Origin: an uncultured Polaribacter sp.
Lineage (GTDB): Bacteria; Bacteroidota; Bacteroidia; Flavobacteriales; Flavobacteriaceae
Direction: 5' to 3'
DNA length: 64,000 nt
NCBI RefSeq assembly: GCF_947501385.1
Contig: NZ_CANMVP010000015.1
Coordinates: 1-64,000 of the forward strand
The notes under the pieces are model-generated. The model was not told the origin of the DNA. It searched no databases and saw only the letters and a list, made by a program, of their open reading frames with translations. The position numbers and the translations under genes are program-made. Below, piece after piece: positions 1-8,983 of the stretch (position 1 is the stretch's first letter; each line of letters begins with the position of its first letter).

Positions 1-161
1 GATTTGTAGGATGGTTGAAGAAAAGCCAGTATATCAAAAATTAATAAAACAGAAGCTAAACGTATAACTCAATAAATAAATTAATGCAATGGTTGTGCAA
101 ATAATATTTACAAGTGATAAACAGAAACGATTAAGATAATGTGTTTTTTTTTAAAATTTTA

Positions 162-527
162 TTATTCTCTATTTTGGTATTTTAAATCTTTATTATTAAT
201 TTTCTCTAATTTACTTCTTAATGAGGCCATATCTTCACTAACTTTTCTGTCAACTATTTTAGCATAATGCTGTGTGGTTTTTAAAGATTTATGTCCCAAC
301 ATTTTACTTACTGATTCTATAGACACTCCATTGCTTAGCGTGACCGTAGTTGCAAATGTATGACGCGCTAAATAAAAAGTTAGATTCTTATGAATCCCAC
401 ACACATCTGCTATTTCTTTTAAATAAGCGTTCATTTTTTGATTGCTTAATATTGGCAGTAGTTTATCTTCATTTAGACATTGCGGATGCTCAGCATATTT
501 TTCAATAATCATTTGTGCTATTGACAA
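162..527 (-). pseudogene. C-terminal remnant of a tyrosine recombinase/integrase
   Basis: Only the last ~120 residues of a Bacteroidota phage-type integrase remain; the family is usually about 400 residues. The fragment keeps the second catalytic arginine block (ARHTFATT), the LGHKSLKTTQHYAKI block with the third histidine and the tyrosine nucleophile, and a charged tail. An in-frame stop lies about 20 bases upstream of the first possible start (TTG at 525-527), and the N-terminal and core-binding domains are absent. The usual HxxR histidine reads as tyrosine (FYLAR). It lies just past the 3' end of tRNA-Ser, a classic integration site. I infer the scar of a lost integrative element; the fragment should not be active. 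Confidence 0.8.
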
Positions 528-560
528 CTTAATGAACTTTACGTACTAATTGAAAATGAA

Positions 561-594
561 AAAACGCCGTAAAACCTAAGTTTTACAGCGTTTT
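561..594 (-). terminator. Rho-independent terminator after tRNA-Ser
   Basis: Two long arms, AAAACGC-x-GTAAAAC and GTTTTAC-x-GCGTTTT, pair around a four-base loop. On the minus strand the hairpin is followed by a T-rich run. It lies 24 bases past the tRNA 3' end, so it most likely ends the tRNA transcript. Confidence 0.75.
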
Positions 595-617
595 GATTGC
601 GTTTATTAAACTCTAAG

Positions 618-702
618 CAGAAAGGAAGGGATTCGAACCCTCGATACGTTGCCGTATACACGCTTTCCAAGCGTGCGCCTTCGACCACTCGGCCACCTTT
701 CT
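618..702 (-). tRNA. tRNA-Ser (anticodon GGA)
   Basis: Read on the minus strand, the gene has a 7-bp acceptor stem (AGAAAGG/CCTTTCT), discriminator G, the D-arm sequence GGCCGAGTGG, a long variable arm typical of serine tRNA, and the T-loop TTCGAATCC. The anticodon loop CTTGGAAAG gives GGA, which reads UCC/UCU. The 3' CCA is not encoded. The 3' end faces the integrase remnant. Confidence 0.95.
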
Positions 703-793
703 AAATTATTATGTTTGCAAATCACAAATTTTATGGATAAGCAATCTTTATGGTAATAAATACTTTACTCGTAACCTTGTTCGTAATAAAAAA

Positions 794-1321
794 TTACTCT
801 AAATAAAGTGCTATTAAGCCTTCTGGAGTTGCAACGTGTATCGTATTGTTTTCTCTATCCACTTTCTTAATAAAGTCATCAATCATAGGAATAAAGATTT
901 CTGTTCCTTCTCTATCAATTTCAAAAAGTGGTTGTGCCGCTTTGTCGTTGATATGAACAATCGTTCCTACTTCACCAAAATTAGCATCAACAACAGTAAA
1001 ACCAATTACTTCATGAAAATAGAATTTATCTCCAGACAGTTTTGGTAATAATTTCATTGGCAAATAAATGCCACATTTTAAAATCGAATCTGCTGCTTCA
1101 TCAGAATACACATCTTCAAATTGTACGCGTAATTGATTTCCCTTATGCAGCGAACTTTTTTCAATAAAAAATGGAACCAGATTACTGCCAAATTCGACAT
1201 AAACTGATTCCATTTCTTTGTACAACTCAGGTTCGTCTGTATCTAACTTGATAACAACTTCACCTTTAAAACTATATTTTGTTACGATTTTGCCTAAATA
1301 AAAACAATCTTCCTTACGCAT
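794..1321 (-). CDS. rimM: Ribosome maturation factor RimM
   Basis: RimM binds ribosomal protein S19 and helps 30S subunit head maturation in the cytoplasm. The 175-residue product has the N-terminal RimM barrel (about 6-85, beginning with the typical GKIVTKYSFKGEV) and the C-terminal PRC barrel (about 98-170, with FYFHEVIGFTVVD near its start). Length is normal for the family. It starts with ATG 17 bases downstream of rpsP on the same strand, so the two genes form the usual S16-RimM ribosomal operon. The trmD and rplS genes that often follow in other phyla are not present here. Confidence 0.95.
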   Translation of the reverse strand: MRKEDCFYLGKIVTKYSFKGEVVIKLDTDEPELYKEMESVYVEFGSNLVPFFIEKSSLHKGNQLRVQFEDVYSDEAADSILKCGIYLPMKLLPKLSGDKFYFHEVIGFTVVDANFGEVGTIVHINDKAAQPLFEIDREGTEIFIPMIDDFIKKVDRENNTIHVATPEGLIALYLE

Positions 1322-1338
1322 AATCGTATTAATTATAG

Positions 1339-1893
1339 TTATTCAGCTGCTTTTTCTTGTGCTTCATCAATTGTTTCTGGAGCGTCTTCATCAGCAACTT
1401 CTAGCGCTTCAATTTCATCAGAAGCATCACCTGCTTCTTCAGTTTCTGGAACTGCAGCCGCAATTCTTGCTTCATTTACCGCTTTTTCAGCAGCAAACGC
1501 TTTTGCTTTTGCTTCAGATTCAGCTTTAGATAAACCAGCTTCTTTATCAGAAACTTTGGTAGCTTTCTCTTCTAACCAAGTCGCAAATTTTTCATCTGCT
1601 TGTTCTTGAGTTAAAGCTCCTTTTCTTACACCACCTACTAAATGATTCTTTAACATGGCACCTTTATAAGATAAAATGTTTTTTGCAGTATCTGTTGGTT
1701 GTGCACCGTTTTGTAACCAAGTTACAGCTTTATCAACATCTAAATTGATTTCTGCTGGGTTTACATTCGGGTTGTAAGTACCTATTTTCTCTAAGTATCT
1801 ACCATCTCTTTTTGCACGTCCATCAGCAGCAACTATCCAATAGAATGGCTTTCCTTTTTTACCGTGTCTTTGTAATCTAATTTTTACAGGCAT
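1339..1893 (-). CDS. rpsP: 30S ribosomal protein S16 with acidic C-terminal extension
   Basis: S16 is a structural protein of the 30S subunit. The first ~85 residues are a clear S16 core (MPVKIRLQRHGKKGKPFYWI, then DGRYLEKIGTYNPN). The remaining ~100 residues are a lysine/alanine/glutamate-rich extension ending in a strongly acidic stretch. E. coli S16 is about 82 residues; the longer form is common in Bacteroidota, so I read the tail as a lineage trait. It is the first gene of the rpsP-rimM operon. A good promoter -7 element lies 70-77 bases upstream of the start codon. Confidence 0.96.
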   Translation of the reverse strand: MPVKIRLQRHGKKGKPFYWIVAADGRAKRDGRYLEKIGTYNPNVNPAEINLDVDKAVTWLQNGAQPTDTAKNILSYKGAMLKNHLVGGVRKGALTQEQADEKFATWLEEKATKVSDKEAGLSKAESEAKAKAFAAEKAVNEARIAAAVPETEEAGDASDEIEALEVADEDAPETIDEAQEKAAE

Positions 1894-1962
1894 AATCTGT
1901 TAATTTTTTAAGGTTCTCGACCTTGGTTATTAATAATCTTACCATCTCGTAGTAAGTGGGCG

Positions 1963-1970
1963 CAAAAATA
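1963..1970 (-). promoter_or_regulatory. Promoter -7 element for rpsP-rimM
   Basis: On the minus strand the octamer reads TATTTTTG, a perfect match to the Bacteroidota -7 consensus TAnnTTTG. It would place the start of transcription about 63 bases upstream of rpsP. Confidence 0.6.
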
Positions 1971-2014
1971 CAAAACCTTTTTAAACTAAAAGGCTAAATT
2001 TTCAACATTTTTTA

Positions 2015-2112
2015 TTGGGCGCCTGCCTGCTGAGTAAGTAGGTTTTAACGGGCTTTCCATTATATCTTTTTGCAAAAAGCAAAAAAGATGTCATTTCAAT
2101 CCCTAACGCGCT
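2015..2112. repeat. Palindromic intergenic repeat
   Basis: The 379-base gap between rpsP and the next gene holds a nested hairpin. The inner arms are ATCTTTTTGC and GCAAAAAAGAT; the outer arms run from GGGCGCC/GGGCTTTCC to AATCCCTAACGCGC. A second, decayed hairpin (GCCTGCCTGC...GTAAGTAGG) lies at its left end. The motif resembles the GGGCTTTCCGCTATATC...CAATCCCTAACGC elements scattered through flavobacterial genomes (from memory, not searched). No coding potential. Confidence 0.65.
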
Positions 2113-2205
2113 CACTAAAACTTAATAAAACTCTTAAAAATATGCTAAAATTCAAATGAGTCAAGAATCAAATCTTTTGCACTAATTTAAAGTATACATC
2201 TAACA

Positions 2206-2213
2206 TACATTTG
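2206..2213 (+). promoter_or_regulatory. Candidate -7 element for the DUF2383 gene
   Basis: TACATTTG matches TAnnTTTG exactly and lies 60 bases upstream of the start codon. A TTTG is present 26 bases further upstream, slightly beyond the usual spacer, so the -33 element is uncertain. Confidence 0.45.
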
Positions 2214-2272
2214 TAGCATCAAACAGATGTAAAACAATACGCATCTCAAAAATAAAAGTATTGAAATTTAAA

Positions 2273-2740
2273 ATGAAAATGATAGTCATGAAGTACACAG
2301 AAAAAATTTCGAACAGATTAAACGAATTATTAGAAAAGAATTACGATGCCGAAAAAGGATATTTAAATTCCGCAGAAAGTGTTGATAGTTCTAAATTGAA
2401 AATGTTTTTTAAGAACAGAGCATCAGAAAGAAGTCAATTTGCAAAAGAGCTAAGAACAGAAATCTTGTCTTATGGGCAAATTCCAGAAGATGATGGTTCC
2501 TTAAAAGGAATTATGCACAGAAATTGGATGTCTTTAAAATCTTTGTTTAGTGCAAATGACGAGGAAGCCATTTTAGAAGAAGCTATTAGAGGTGAAAAAG
2601 CAAGTTTTGAGGAATATTGTGAAGTCTTAAAAGAAGATGATTTTGCACCGTCTACAAGAAAATTGTTAGAAGCACAAAAGCAACAAATTCAATCTGCAAT
2701 TAACTCATTGAAGATGCATGAGGAGCTTGCATCAAAATAA
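2273..2740 (+). CDS. PA2169-type four-helix-bundle protein (DUF2383)
   Basis: A 155-residue, fully helical, charged protein with no signal peptide or membrane segment. The pattern KISNRLNELLEKNYDAEKGY, then FFKNRASERSQFAKEL, and a long C-terminal helix fits the PA2169/DUF2383 family, which is related in fold to ferritin-like bundles. Its function is not established; homologues are often linked to stress. The start is uncertain: an in-frame TTG at 2261 and ATGs at 2273, 2279 and 2288 are possible. I chose the first ATG. Homologues often start at the equivalent of 2288. It is a single gene with a candidate -7 element upstream (TACATTTG, 2206-2213) and its own terminator downstream. Confidence 0.8.
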   Translation: MKMIVMKYTEKISNRLNELLEKNYDAEKGYLNSAESVDSSKLKMFFKNRASERSQFAKELRTEILSYGQIPEDDGSLKGIMHRNWMSLKSLFSANDEEAILEEAIRGEKASFEEYCEVLKEDDFAPSTRKLLEAQKQQIQSAINSLKMHEELASK

Positions 2741-2778
2741 AACGATGTAATTACTAGTAAATATTAGATAAATAATTA

Positions 2779-2810
2779 AAAAAGTCAATCCTTAACTGGG
2801 TTGGCTTTTT
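2779..2810 (+). terminator. Rho-independent terminator after the DUF2383 gene
   Basis: The stem pairs AAAGTCAATCC with GGGTTGGCTTT (two G-T pairs) around a short loop and is followed by a T run. Confidence 0.75.
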
Positions 2811-2944
2811 TGTTGATAAGTCTATACAAATTAACAACTCTAAATGATGAATGTTTTCGTATTTTTAACCTCCCAAATATTTTATTGAAAACAATTGTCA
2901 ACATACAATTAAACATTTAACCAATTCAACAATTACACACAAGA

Positions 2945-5900
2945 ATGTACTTAATTTTTGATACTGAAACAACTGGTTTACCTAAAAGTTGGAATGCACC
3001 TATTACAGACACAGACAACTGGCCAAGGTGTGTACAAATTGCGTGGCAATTGCATGATAAAATGGGAAATCTTATAGAACATAACGATTTCTTAATTCAA
3101 CCAGAAAACTATAATATTCCTTATGATGCCGAGAGAATTCATGGAATCTCTACAGAACTTGCTGAAGAACAAGGAATCGAATTAGAAAAAGGTTTAGCTT
3201 TATTTAAAGAAGTATTACAAAAAACCAAATTTATTGTGGGTCAGAATTTAAACTTCGATTTGAATATTATGGGATGTGAATTCCATCGATTAGGTATTGA
3301 AAATCCATTAACTTCACTTCCCGTTTTAGACACCTGTACAGAAAAAACGGCTTTGATGTGCCAAATTCCTGGAGGTCGTGGAGGAAAATTTAAACTCCCA
3401 ACTTTAACTGAATTGCACAACCATTTATTTGGTGTTGGTTTTGGTGATGCGCATAATGCAACTGCCGATGTTGAAGCAACAACAAGATGTTTTTTAGAAT
3501 TAATTCGTTTAAGAGAATTTACCAAAGAGCAATTAGATGTTGATGCAGAATATTTTAAAAACTACTCGGAAGCCAACCCGAAACCTATTCAAGTAATTGG
3601 TTTAAAACACATCAACCTAAAAAAGGAAAGTGATAAAATTCGCAAACGCCTTGAGAAATTAAAAAATACAGCAGATACAAAGTCTACTTCAGATGGTTTA
3701 GCGGAGTTAAAAGATGTTCAATTTTCGCATCTACACAACCACACACAATTTTCTGTTTTACAGTCTACCATGCAAATTGGCAATATTGTAAAAGCAGCAG
3801 CAAAAGACAATATGCCCGCAGTTGCAATGACAGATACTGCAAACATGATGGCGGCTTTTCATTTTGTAAGCGCTATTTTAACGCATAATAAAACTGCAGA
3901 AACACCAATGAAACCCATTGTTGGTTGCGAGTTTAATGTTTGTGAAGATCATAAAAATAAATCACAGAAAGACAATGGTTACCAAGTTGTTTTATTAGCC
4001 AAAAACAAGAATGGGTATCATAATTTAGCAAAAATGTCTTCGATTGCTTTTGTGGATGGATTTTATTACGTTCCAAGAATTGATAGAGAAATCATTGAAA
4101 AATACAAGGAAGATATTATTGTTTTAACTGGAAATCTATACGGCGAAGTTCCGAGTAAAATTCTAAATCTAGGAGAAAAACAAGCAGAAGAAGCATTAAT
4201 TTGGTGGAAATCTATCTTTAAAGATGATTTTTATATTGAATTAATGCGTCACAATCAGCAAGATGAAACCATTGTAAATGAAACCTTATTAAAGTTTTCT
4301 AAAAAACACGATGTTAAAATTGTTGCCACGAACAACACCTTTTATTTAGAGAAAAAAGACGCAAATGCGCATGATATTTTATTATGTGTTAAAGATGGCG
4401 AAAAACAAGCAACGCCCATAGGGAAAGGGCGTGGTTACAGATATGGTCTGCCAAATGAAGAATATTATTTCAAATCTTCGGATGAAATGAAAACCTTGTT
4501 TGCAGATTTGCCAGAAGCCATCATCAACATTCAAGAAATTGTAGATAAAATTGAAATCTTCACACTAGCGAGAGACGTTCTGTTACCCGCTTTTGATATT
4601 CCTGAGGAATTTAAAGACATAAAAGATGAACAAGACAAAGGAAAACGCGGAGAAAATAATTTTTTAAAACACCTAACTTATGAAGGCGCAAAAAAACGTT
4701 ACGGAGAAATCACAGCATCTATTAAAGAACGTTTAGATTTTGAACTTTCTGTAATTGAAAAAACAGGATATCCTGGTTACTTTTTAATTGTAGAAGATTT
4801 TATTCGCGAAGCTAGAAATATGGATGTGGCAGTAGGTCCAGGTCGTGGCTCTGCAGCAGGTTCTGTAGTCGCTTTTTGTTTGTGGATAACCAATATAGAT
4901 CCGATTAAATATGATCTACTATTTGAGCGTTTCTTAAATCCAGAACGTGTTTCGATGCCCGATATCGATATTGATTTTGATGATGAAGGCCGTGGACGCG
5001 TAATGGATTATGTAATTAATAAATATGGTGCAAACCAAGTGGCGCAGATTATTACCTACGGAACCATGGCTGCAAAATCTTCGATTAGAGATACCGCCAG
5101 AGTATTAGATTTACCACTTTTTGAAGCAGATAGAATTGCGAAGCTGATTCCTTTAATCAAACTAAAAAATATTTTTGGTGAGGATGCAAAAAGTAAAGGA
5201 AAAGTAGCAGGTTTACGAGCTGAAGAAAAACAATTGGTTGAAGAGTTAAAACATATTTCCTTTGGAAGTGATTTGGCTGCAGAAACCATTAATAAAGCCA
5301 CTATTTTAGAAGGTTCTGTTAGAAATACAGGAATACACGCCTGTGGTGTCATCATTACCCCAGGAGATATTACCAATTATGTGCCTGTTGCTTTGGCAAA
5401 AGATTCAGACATGTACGTAACCCAATTTGACAACTCTGTAGTAGAATCTGCAGGTTTGTTAAAAATGGATTTCTTGGGCCTAAAAACGCTGACTTTAATT
5501 AAAGACACCGTAAAAATTGTAAAAGCAAAACACAATATAGATTTAGATCCTGAGAATTTTCCTTTAGATGATGAAAAAACATACGAATTGTTCCAAAAAG
5601 GAGAAACTGTAGGTATTTTTCAATATGAATCTCCAGGAATGCAAAAACACATGCGCTCTTTAAAACCAACGGTTTTTGCAGATTTAATTGCCATGAATGC
5701 ATTGTACAGACCAGGGCCAATGGAATACATTCCGAGTTTTATCAACAGAAAACACGGAACAGAAGATATTGAGTACGATTTACCTGCCATGGAAGAATAT
5801 CTGGCAGAAACCTACGGAATTACAGTCTACCAAGAACAAGTAATGTTGCTCTCGCAAAAATTGGCAAATTTCACCAAAGGTGAAGCCGATGTTTTGCGTA

Positions 5901-7285
5901 AAGCCATGGGTAAAAAGCAAATTGCGGTTCTAGATAAAATGAAGCCAAAATTTGTAGAACAAGCTGCTGCCAATGGTCATGATGCTGAAAAATTAGAAAA
6001 AATCTGGAAAGATTGGGAAGCCTTTGCAAGTTATGCTTTTAACAAATCGCATTCTACTTGTTATGCTTGGATTGCGTATCAAACCGCCTATTTAAAAGCG
6101 CATTACCCGGCAGAATATATGGCCTCTGTACTTTCTAACAATATGAATGATATCAAATCGGTGTCATTTTTTATGGAAGAATGCAAACGTATGGGACTAG
6201 AAGTTTTAGGCCCAGATTTAAATGAATCGTATCTAAAGTTTTCAGTAAATAAAGAAGGTGCGGTTCGTTTTGGAATGGCAGCTGTAAAAGGTGTTGGCAC
6301 TGCTGCTGTAAAAGCGATTATTGAAGAACGAGAAAAAAACGGGAATTACACCTCCATTTTCGATTTGGCAAAACGTGTAAATTTACGTGCAGCGAATAAA
6401 AAATCGTTCGACAGTTTAGTAAAAGCGGGTGCTTTTGATTCTTTTACAGACACACACAGAGCACAATATTTTTCAGTAGATGAAAAAGGAATTACCTTCT
6501 TAGAACGCGCTATGAAATTTGGAAGTAAATATCAGGAAAATGAAAATTCTGCACAAGTTTCTATGTTTGGCGAGGCTTCTAATATACAGTTTCCAGAACC
6601 AGACATTCCAGCATGTGAAACTTGGGGAACAATGGAATTGTTATCACAAGAAAAAGAAGTCATCGGGATTTATATTTCTGCGCATCCTCTAGACGATTTT
6701 AAAAATGAAATGATTTTTTGCAATGCATCGTTAAAGCATTTTAAAGGTGATATCGCAAAATATGTAAATATGAATTTGTCTTTTGCAGGAATCATTTCAG
6801 ATGTGCAACATAGAGTTTCTAAAGCCGGAAAAGGTTGGGCCATGTTTACAATTGAAGACTATAGTGACAGTAATGAATTTAGGATTTTTGGGGAAGAATA
6901 TTTAAAAATGAAGCACTTTTTAGTACCAAATTCTTTTTTGTTTGTACGTTGTACAATTCAGGCAGGTTGGACCAATAAAAATACAGGAATTGTTGGAGAA
7001 CCAAGAATGAAATTCACCGAAATGAAATTGTTACATGACATTATGGATGAACTCTGTAAAAAAATAACCATCAAAATTCAATTAGAAGAAATTAAAGAAA
7101 ACACCATTTTAAATTTAGAAACCATTCTAAAAAATAATCCTGGAAAACAAGCGTTGAATTTTACCGTTTGGGATGCCAAAGAAAAAATCGAGGTAAGTCT
7201 ACCAAGTAGAAATACAAAGGTAAAAGTTTCTAATGAATTGTTGGCTACTTTAGAGAGTCAGCAAATTAACTTTAAGTTGAATTAA
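2945..7285 (+). CDS. dnaE: DNA polymerase III alpha subunit with N-terminal proofreading exonuclease
   Basis: This is the replicative DNA polymerase catalytic subunit. The 1446-residue chain begins with a DnaQ-type 3'-5' exonuclease: DTETTG at residues 6-11 (Exo I) and HNATADVEA at 170-178 (Exo III). A PHP domain follows, starting at HLHNHT (262-267). The family C polymerase core has GPGRGSAAGS and the catalytic DIDIDF at 673-678. A helix-hairpin-helix region (VKGVGTAAVKAI) and a C-terminal OB-fold (about 1230-1330) complete it. E. coli DnaE is about 1160 residues with a separate DnaQ; the fused form is common in Bacteroidota. It is transcribed alone. Confidence 0.96.
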   Translation: MYLIFDTETTGLPKSWNAPITDTDNWPRCVQIAWQLHDKMGNLIEHNDFLIQPENYNIPYDAERIHGISTELAEEQGIELEKGLALFKEVLQKTKFIVGQNLNFDLNIMGCEFHRLGIENPLTSLPVLDTCTEKTALMCQIPGGRGGKFKLPTLTELHNHLFGVGFGDAHNATADVEATTRCFLELIRLREFTKEQLDVDAEYFKNYSEANPKPIQVIGLKHINLKKESDKIRKRLEKLKNTADTKSTSDGLAELKDVQFSHLHNHTQFSVLQSTMQIGNIVKAAAKDNMPAVAMTDTANMMAAFHFVSAILTHNKTAETPMKPIVGCEFNVCEDHKNKSQKDNGYQVVLLAKNKNGYHNLAKMSSIAFVDGFYYVPRIDREIIEKYKEDIIVLTGNLYGEVPSKILNLGEKQAEEALIWWKSIFKDDFYIELMRHNQQDETIVNETLLKFSKKHDVKIVATNNTFYLEKKDANAHDILLCVKDGEKQATPIGKGRGYRYGLPNEEYYFKSSDEMKTLFADLPEAIINIQEIVDKIEIFTLARDVLLPAFDIPEEFKDIKDEQDKGKRGENNFLKHLTYEGAKKRYGEITASIKERLDFELSVIEKTGYPGYFLIVEDFIREARNMDVAVGPGRGSAAGSVVAFCLWITNIDPIKYDLLFERFLNPERVSMPDIDIDFDDEGRGRVMDYVINKYGANQVAQIITYGTMAAKSSIRDTARVLDLPLFEADRIAKLIPLIKLKNIFGEDAKSKGKVAGLRAEEKQLVEELKHISFGSDLAAETINKATILEGSVRNTGIHACGVIITPGDITNYVPVALAKDSDMYVTQFDNSVVESAGLLKMDFLGLKTLTLIKDTVKIVKAKHNIDLDPENFPLDDEKTYELFQKGETVGIFQYESPGMQKHMRSLKPTVFADLIAMNALYRPGPMEYIPSFINRKHGTEDIEYDLPAMEEYLAETYGITVYQEQVMLLSQKLANFTKGEADVLRKAMGKKQIAVLDKMKPKFVEQAAANGHDAEKLEKIWKDWEAFASYAFNKSHSTCYAWIAYQTAYLKAHYPAEYMASVLSNNMNDIKSVSFFMEECKRMGLEVLGPDLNESYLKFSVNKEGAVRFGMAAVKGVGTAAVKAIIEEREKNGNYTSIFDLAKRVNLRAANKKSFDSLVKAGAFDSFTDTHRAQYFSVDEKGITFLERAMKFGSKYQENENSAQVSMFGEASNIQFPEPDIPACETWGTMELLSQEKEVIGIYISAHPLDDFKNEMIFCNASLKHFKGDIAKYVNMNLSFAGIISDVQHRVSKAGKGWAMFTIEDYSDSNEFRIFGEEYLKMKHFLVPNSFLFVRCTIQAGWTNKNTGIVGEPRMKFTEMKLLHDIMDELCKKITIKIQLEEIKENTILNLETILKNNPGKQALNFTVWDAKEKIEVSLPSRNTKVKVSNELLATLESQQINFKLN

Positions 7286-7310
7286 GAGATTTAGCAAAAT
7301 CTAATTAACT

Positions 7311-7337
7311 CCTGCAAGGTGTCCAAAACCTTGTAGG
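7311..7337. repeat. Hairpin after dnaE
   Basis: Ten-base arms CCTGCAAGGT and ACCTTGTAGG pair (one G-T pair) around a 7-base loop. The hairpin resembles those after the HAD gene (9736) and between the deoxynucleoside kinase gene and metB (20840). Confidence 0.6.
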
Positions 7338-7587
7338 TATTAACCTCTGTTTAACTTCGACAAGCAGACTGAAACTTTTCGTTTGAATTGATATTGTTAA
7401 AAATTAAGTTTTTACAAAATTTTCAGTTGGGAACTGCACAGTTCCGAACTGAAACGTTCTGAACTTTATTACTATAAAATTAGTTCCTTTTCTAGAATCT
7501 CCCAACCTTACAAATCAACCTTAAATTAAACTCAATCTTAATAGTAATAATATTAAAAAAGCATTTATTCAAAAATGGATTAATGCT

Positions 7588-7595
7588 TATTTTTG
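7588..7595 (+). promoter_or_regulatory. -7 element that decides the start of the flavin oxidase gene
   Basis: TATTTTTG matches TAnnTTTG. Transcription would begin near 7602, downstream of the more upstream ATG at 7583, so translation most likely starts at the ATG at 7616. Confidence 0.5.
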
Positions 7596-7615
7596 CAACA
7601 TATTTTATACAATTA

Positions 7616-8920
7616 ATGATACAAGAAAAAAATGGTACTTGGGTAAGCTGGAATGAAAATCTTACCTATAATTACGAATCTCTTTACAAAGTTACTACTG
7701 AAGAAGAATTACAAGAAGTTGTTGAAAAAACGGATAAAATTCGTTTTTTCGGAACCAAGCAATCATCCGCAGATATTGCCGCAGGAATAGAGACTTTAAT
7801 TGATATTACTTCTTATAATAAGATTTTATCTTACAATGATGCTGAATTTACAGTTACTGTTCAATCGGGTGTAATTTTAGGCGATTTATTAGAAGCTATA
7901 GAAGCAAAAGGCTGGTGTATTCCGTGTTTACCAGATATCAACACCATTACCATTGGTGGTGCTTTAGCTACAGGAACGCATGGCACAAGTGGAAAATTAT
8001 TGTGTGAGTATGTAACAAATTGTACGTTGGTTTTAGCTAATGGTTCTTTGAAGAAAATTGAAGATGGTGATGAATTAATGAATGCTGTTAGGGTTTCATT
8101 AGGCGCTTTAGGAGTAATGTCTACCATTACTTTTAAATGTGAACCCATTTATACCTTACATATTAAAGAAGGTCCAGAAAGTGATGCTGAGTGGTTGCCA
8201 AAAATTAAAGAAAGATTAAAAAAACATGATTTTTTAAGAATCTTATGGTTGCCTCACACAGATAAAGGCTATGTGATTACTGGTGATAAAATTGATCCTA
8301 AAACGAAAATTAAAGAAGATTTGGGTCCTGATTATTTAAAGCATAGAAGAACAGCGTCAAAAATATTATATAAATATTCGCATATTTTTCCTTGGACGAC
8401 TGCAGTTGCTAACAAAATTTTAGCAAAAAGCTTTTTCAGTACAACAAAAGAACACAAAGGTTCTTTATACCAAGCAACGGTAACAAAATCTAGAGGTTCT
8501 ACTTTAGAACTCGCTGAATGGACCATTGGTTTGGATAAATTTCCGTTGGTTTTTGAAGAATTGAAAACCGAAATTAATAAATGGAGTAACAGGTCATTTA
8601 TTCATATTCCTATGGATGTTCGTTTTGTTTATAAAGACAAATCTTGGTTAAGCTATGCCTATAATGAAGATACGGTTACCATGGGTTGTGTTTCAAGAAA
8701 TGCTGCCACTGCAGATACCTATGAAGCTTTTAAAAGTGTTGAAAAGATATTTTTAAAACACGGAGGAAAACCACATTGGGGCAAACGTTTTACTGCAAAA
8801 AATGCGGAATTATCTAAAGTATATGATAAATGGGAAGATTTTAAAGCCTTAAGAAGAAAAATGGATCCAACAAATAAGTTTCTGAATCCGTATTTAACTC
8901 AACTATTTAACGAGAAATAA
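7616..8920 (+). CDS. FAD-linked oxidase of the aldonolactone/alditol oxidase family
   Basis: A 434-residue flavoprotein. An N-terminal FAD-binding type 4 domain (about 30-200) carries the PP-loop and CLPDINTITIGGALATGTHG. The C-terminal D-arabinono-1,4-lactone oxidase domain ends with HWGKRF and MDPTNKFLNPYL, both typical of the family. Relatives oxidise sugar lactones or alditols with O2 or a dehydrogenase acceptor; the substrate here cannot be read from sequence. Where covalent members have the flavin-linking histidine (GxGHS), this one reads GTKQSS, so FAD is probably held non-covalently. No signal peptide. An ATG 33 bases upstream is in frame but lies before the promoter -7 element. Confidence 0.85.
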   Translation: MIQEKNGTWVSWNENLTYNYESLYKVTTEEELQEVVEKTDKIRFFGTKQSSADIAAGIETLIDITSYNKILSYNDAEFTVTVQSGVILGDLLEAIEAKGWCIPCLPDINTITIGGALATGTHGTSGKLLCEYVTNCTLVLANGSLKKIEDGDELMNAVRVSLGALGVMSTITFKCEPIYTLHIKEGPESDAEWLPKIKERLKKHDFLRILWLPHTDKGYVITGDKIDPKTKIKEDLGPDYLKHRRTASKILYKYSHIFPWTTAVANKILAKSFFSTTKEHKGSLYQATVTKSRGSTLELAEWTIGLDKFPLVFEELKTEINKWSNRSFIHIPMDVRFVYKDKSWLSYAYNEDTVTMGCVSRNAATADTYEAFKSVEKIFLKHGGKPHWGKRFTAKNAELSKVYDKWEDFKALRRKMDPTNKFLNPYLTQLFNEK

Positions 8921-8951
8921 AGGAATTTTCAAAACCAAAATCCTTTATTTT
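8918..8951 (+). terminator. Probable terminator after the flavin oxidase gene
   Basis: TAAAGGAATTTT pairs with AAAATCCTTTA (one bulged A) around a short loop, followed by TTTT. The stem begins inside the stop codon. Confidence 0.55.
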
Positions 8952-8983
8952 GCCCACCCAAAATTGTAAAGAACAATTTCAAC

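Larger units (their letters stand above)
7286..7615. other. Intergenic stretch with hairpin repeats
   Basis: These 330 bases contain no gene I can support. A hairpin at 7311-7337 (CCTGCAAGGT / ACCTTGTAGG) may end dnaE transcription but lacks a strong T run. A degenerate stretch follows with TTCGACAAGC at about 7354 and GAACTGCACAGTTC at about 7432, both of the type found in dispersed flavobacterial repeats. The right end is the promoter of the next gene: a -7 element TATTTTTG lies at 7588-7595. Confidence 0.55.

Noticed and set aside
1..161. Possible end of a gene at the left edge
   Set aside because: Two short open stretches end at 44 and 68, but neither shows a recognisable protein end; nothing can be supported.
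836..1048. Open frame on the plus strand opposite rimM
   Set aside because: Runs antisense to a clear ribosomal maturation gene; no promoter, family motif or start context.
5056..5376. Open frame antisense to dnaE
   Set aside because: Composition follows the complement of dnaE codons; many such shadows occur under this long gene.
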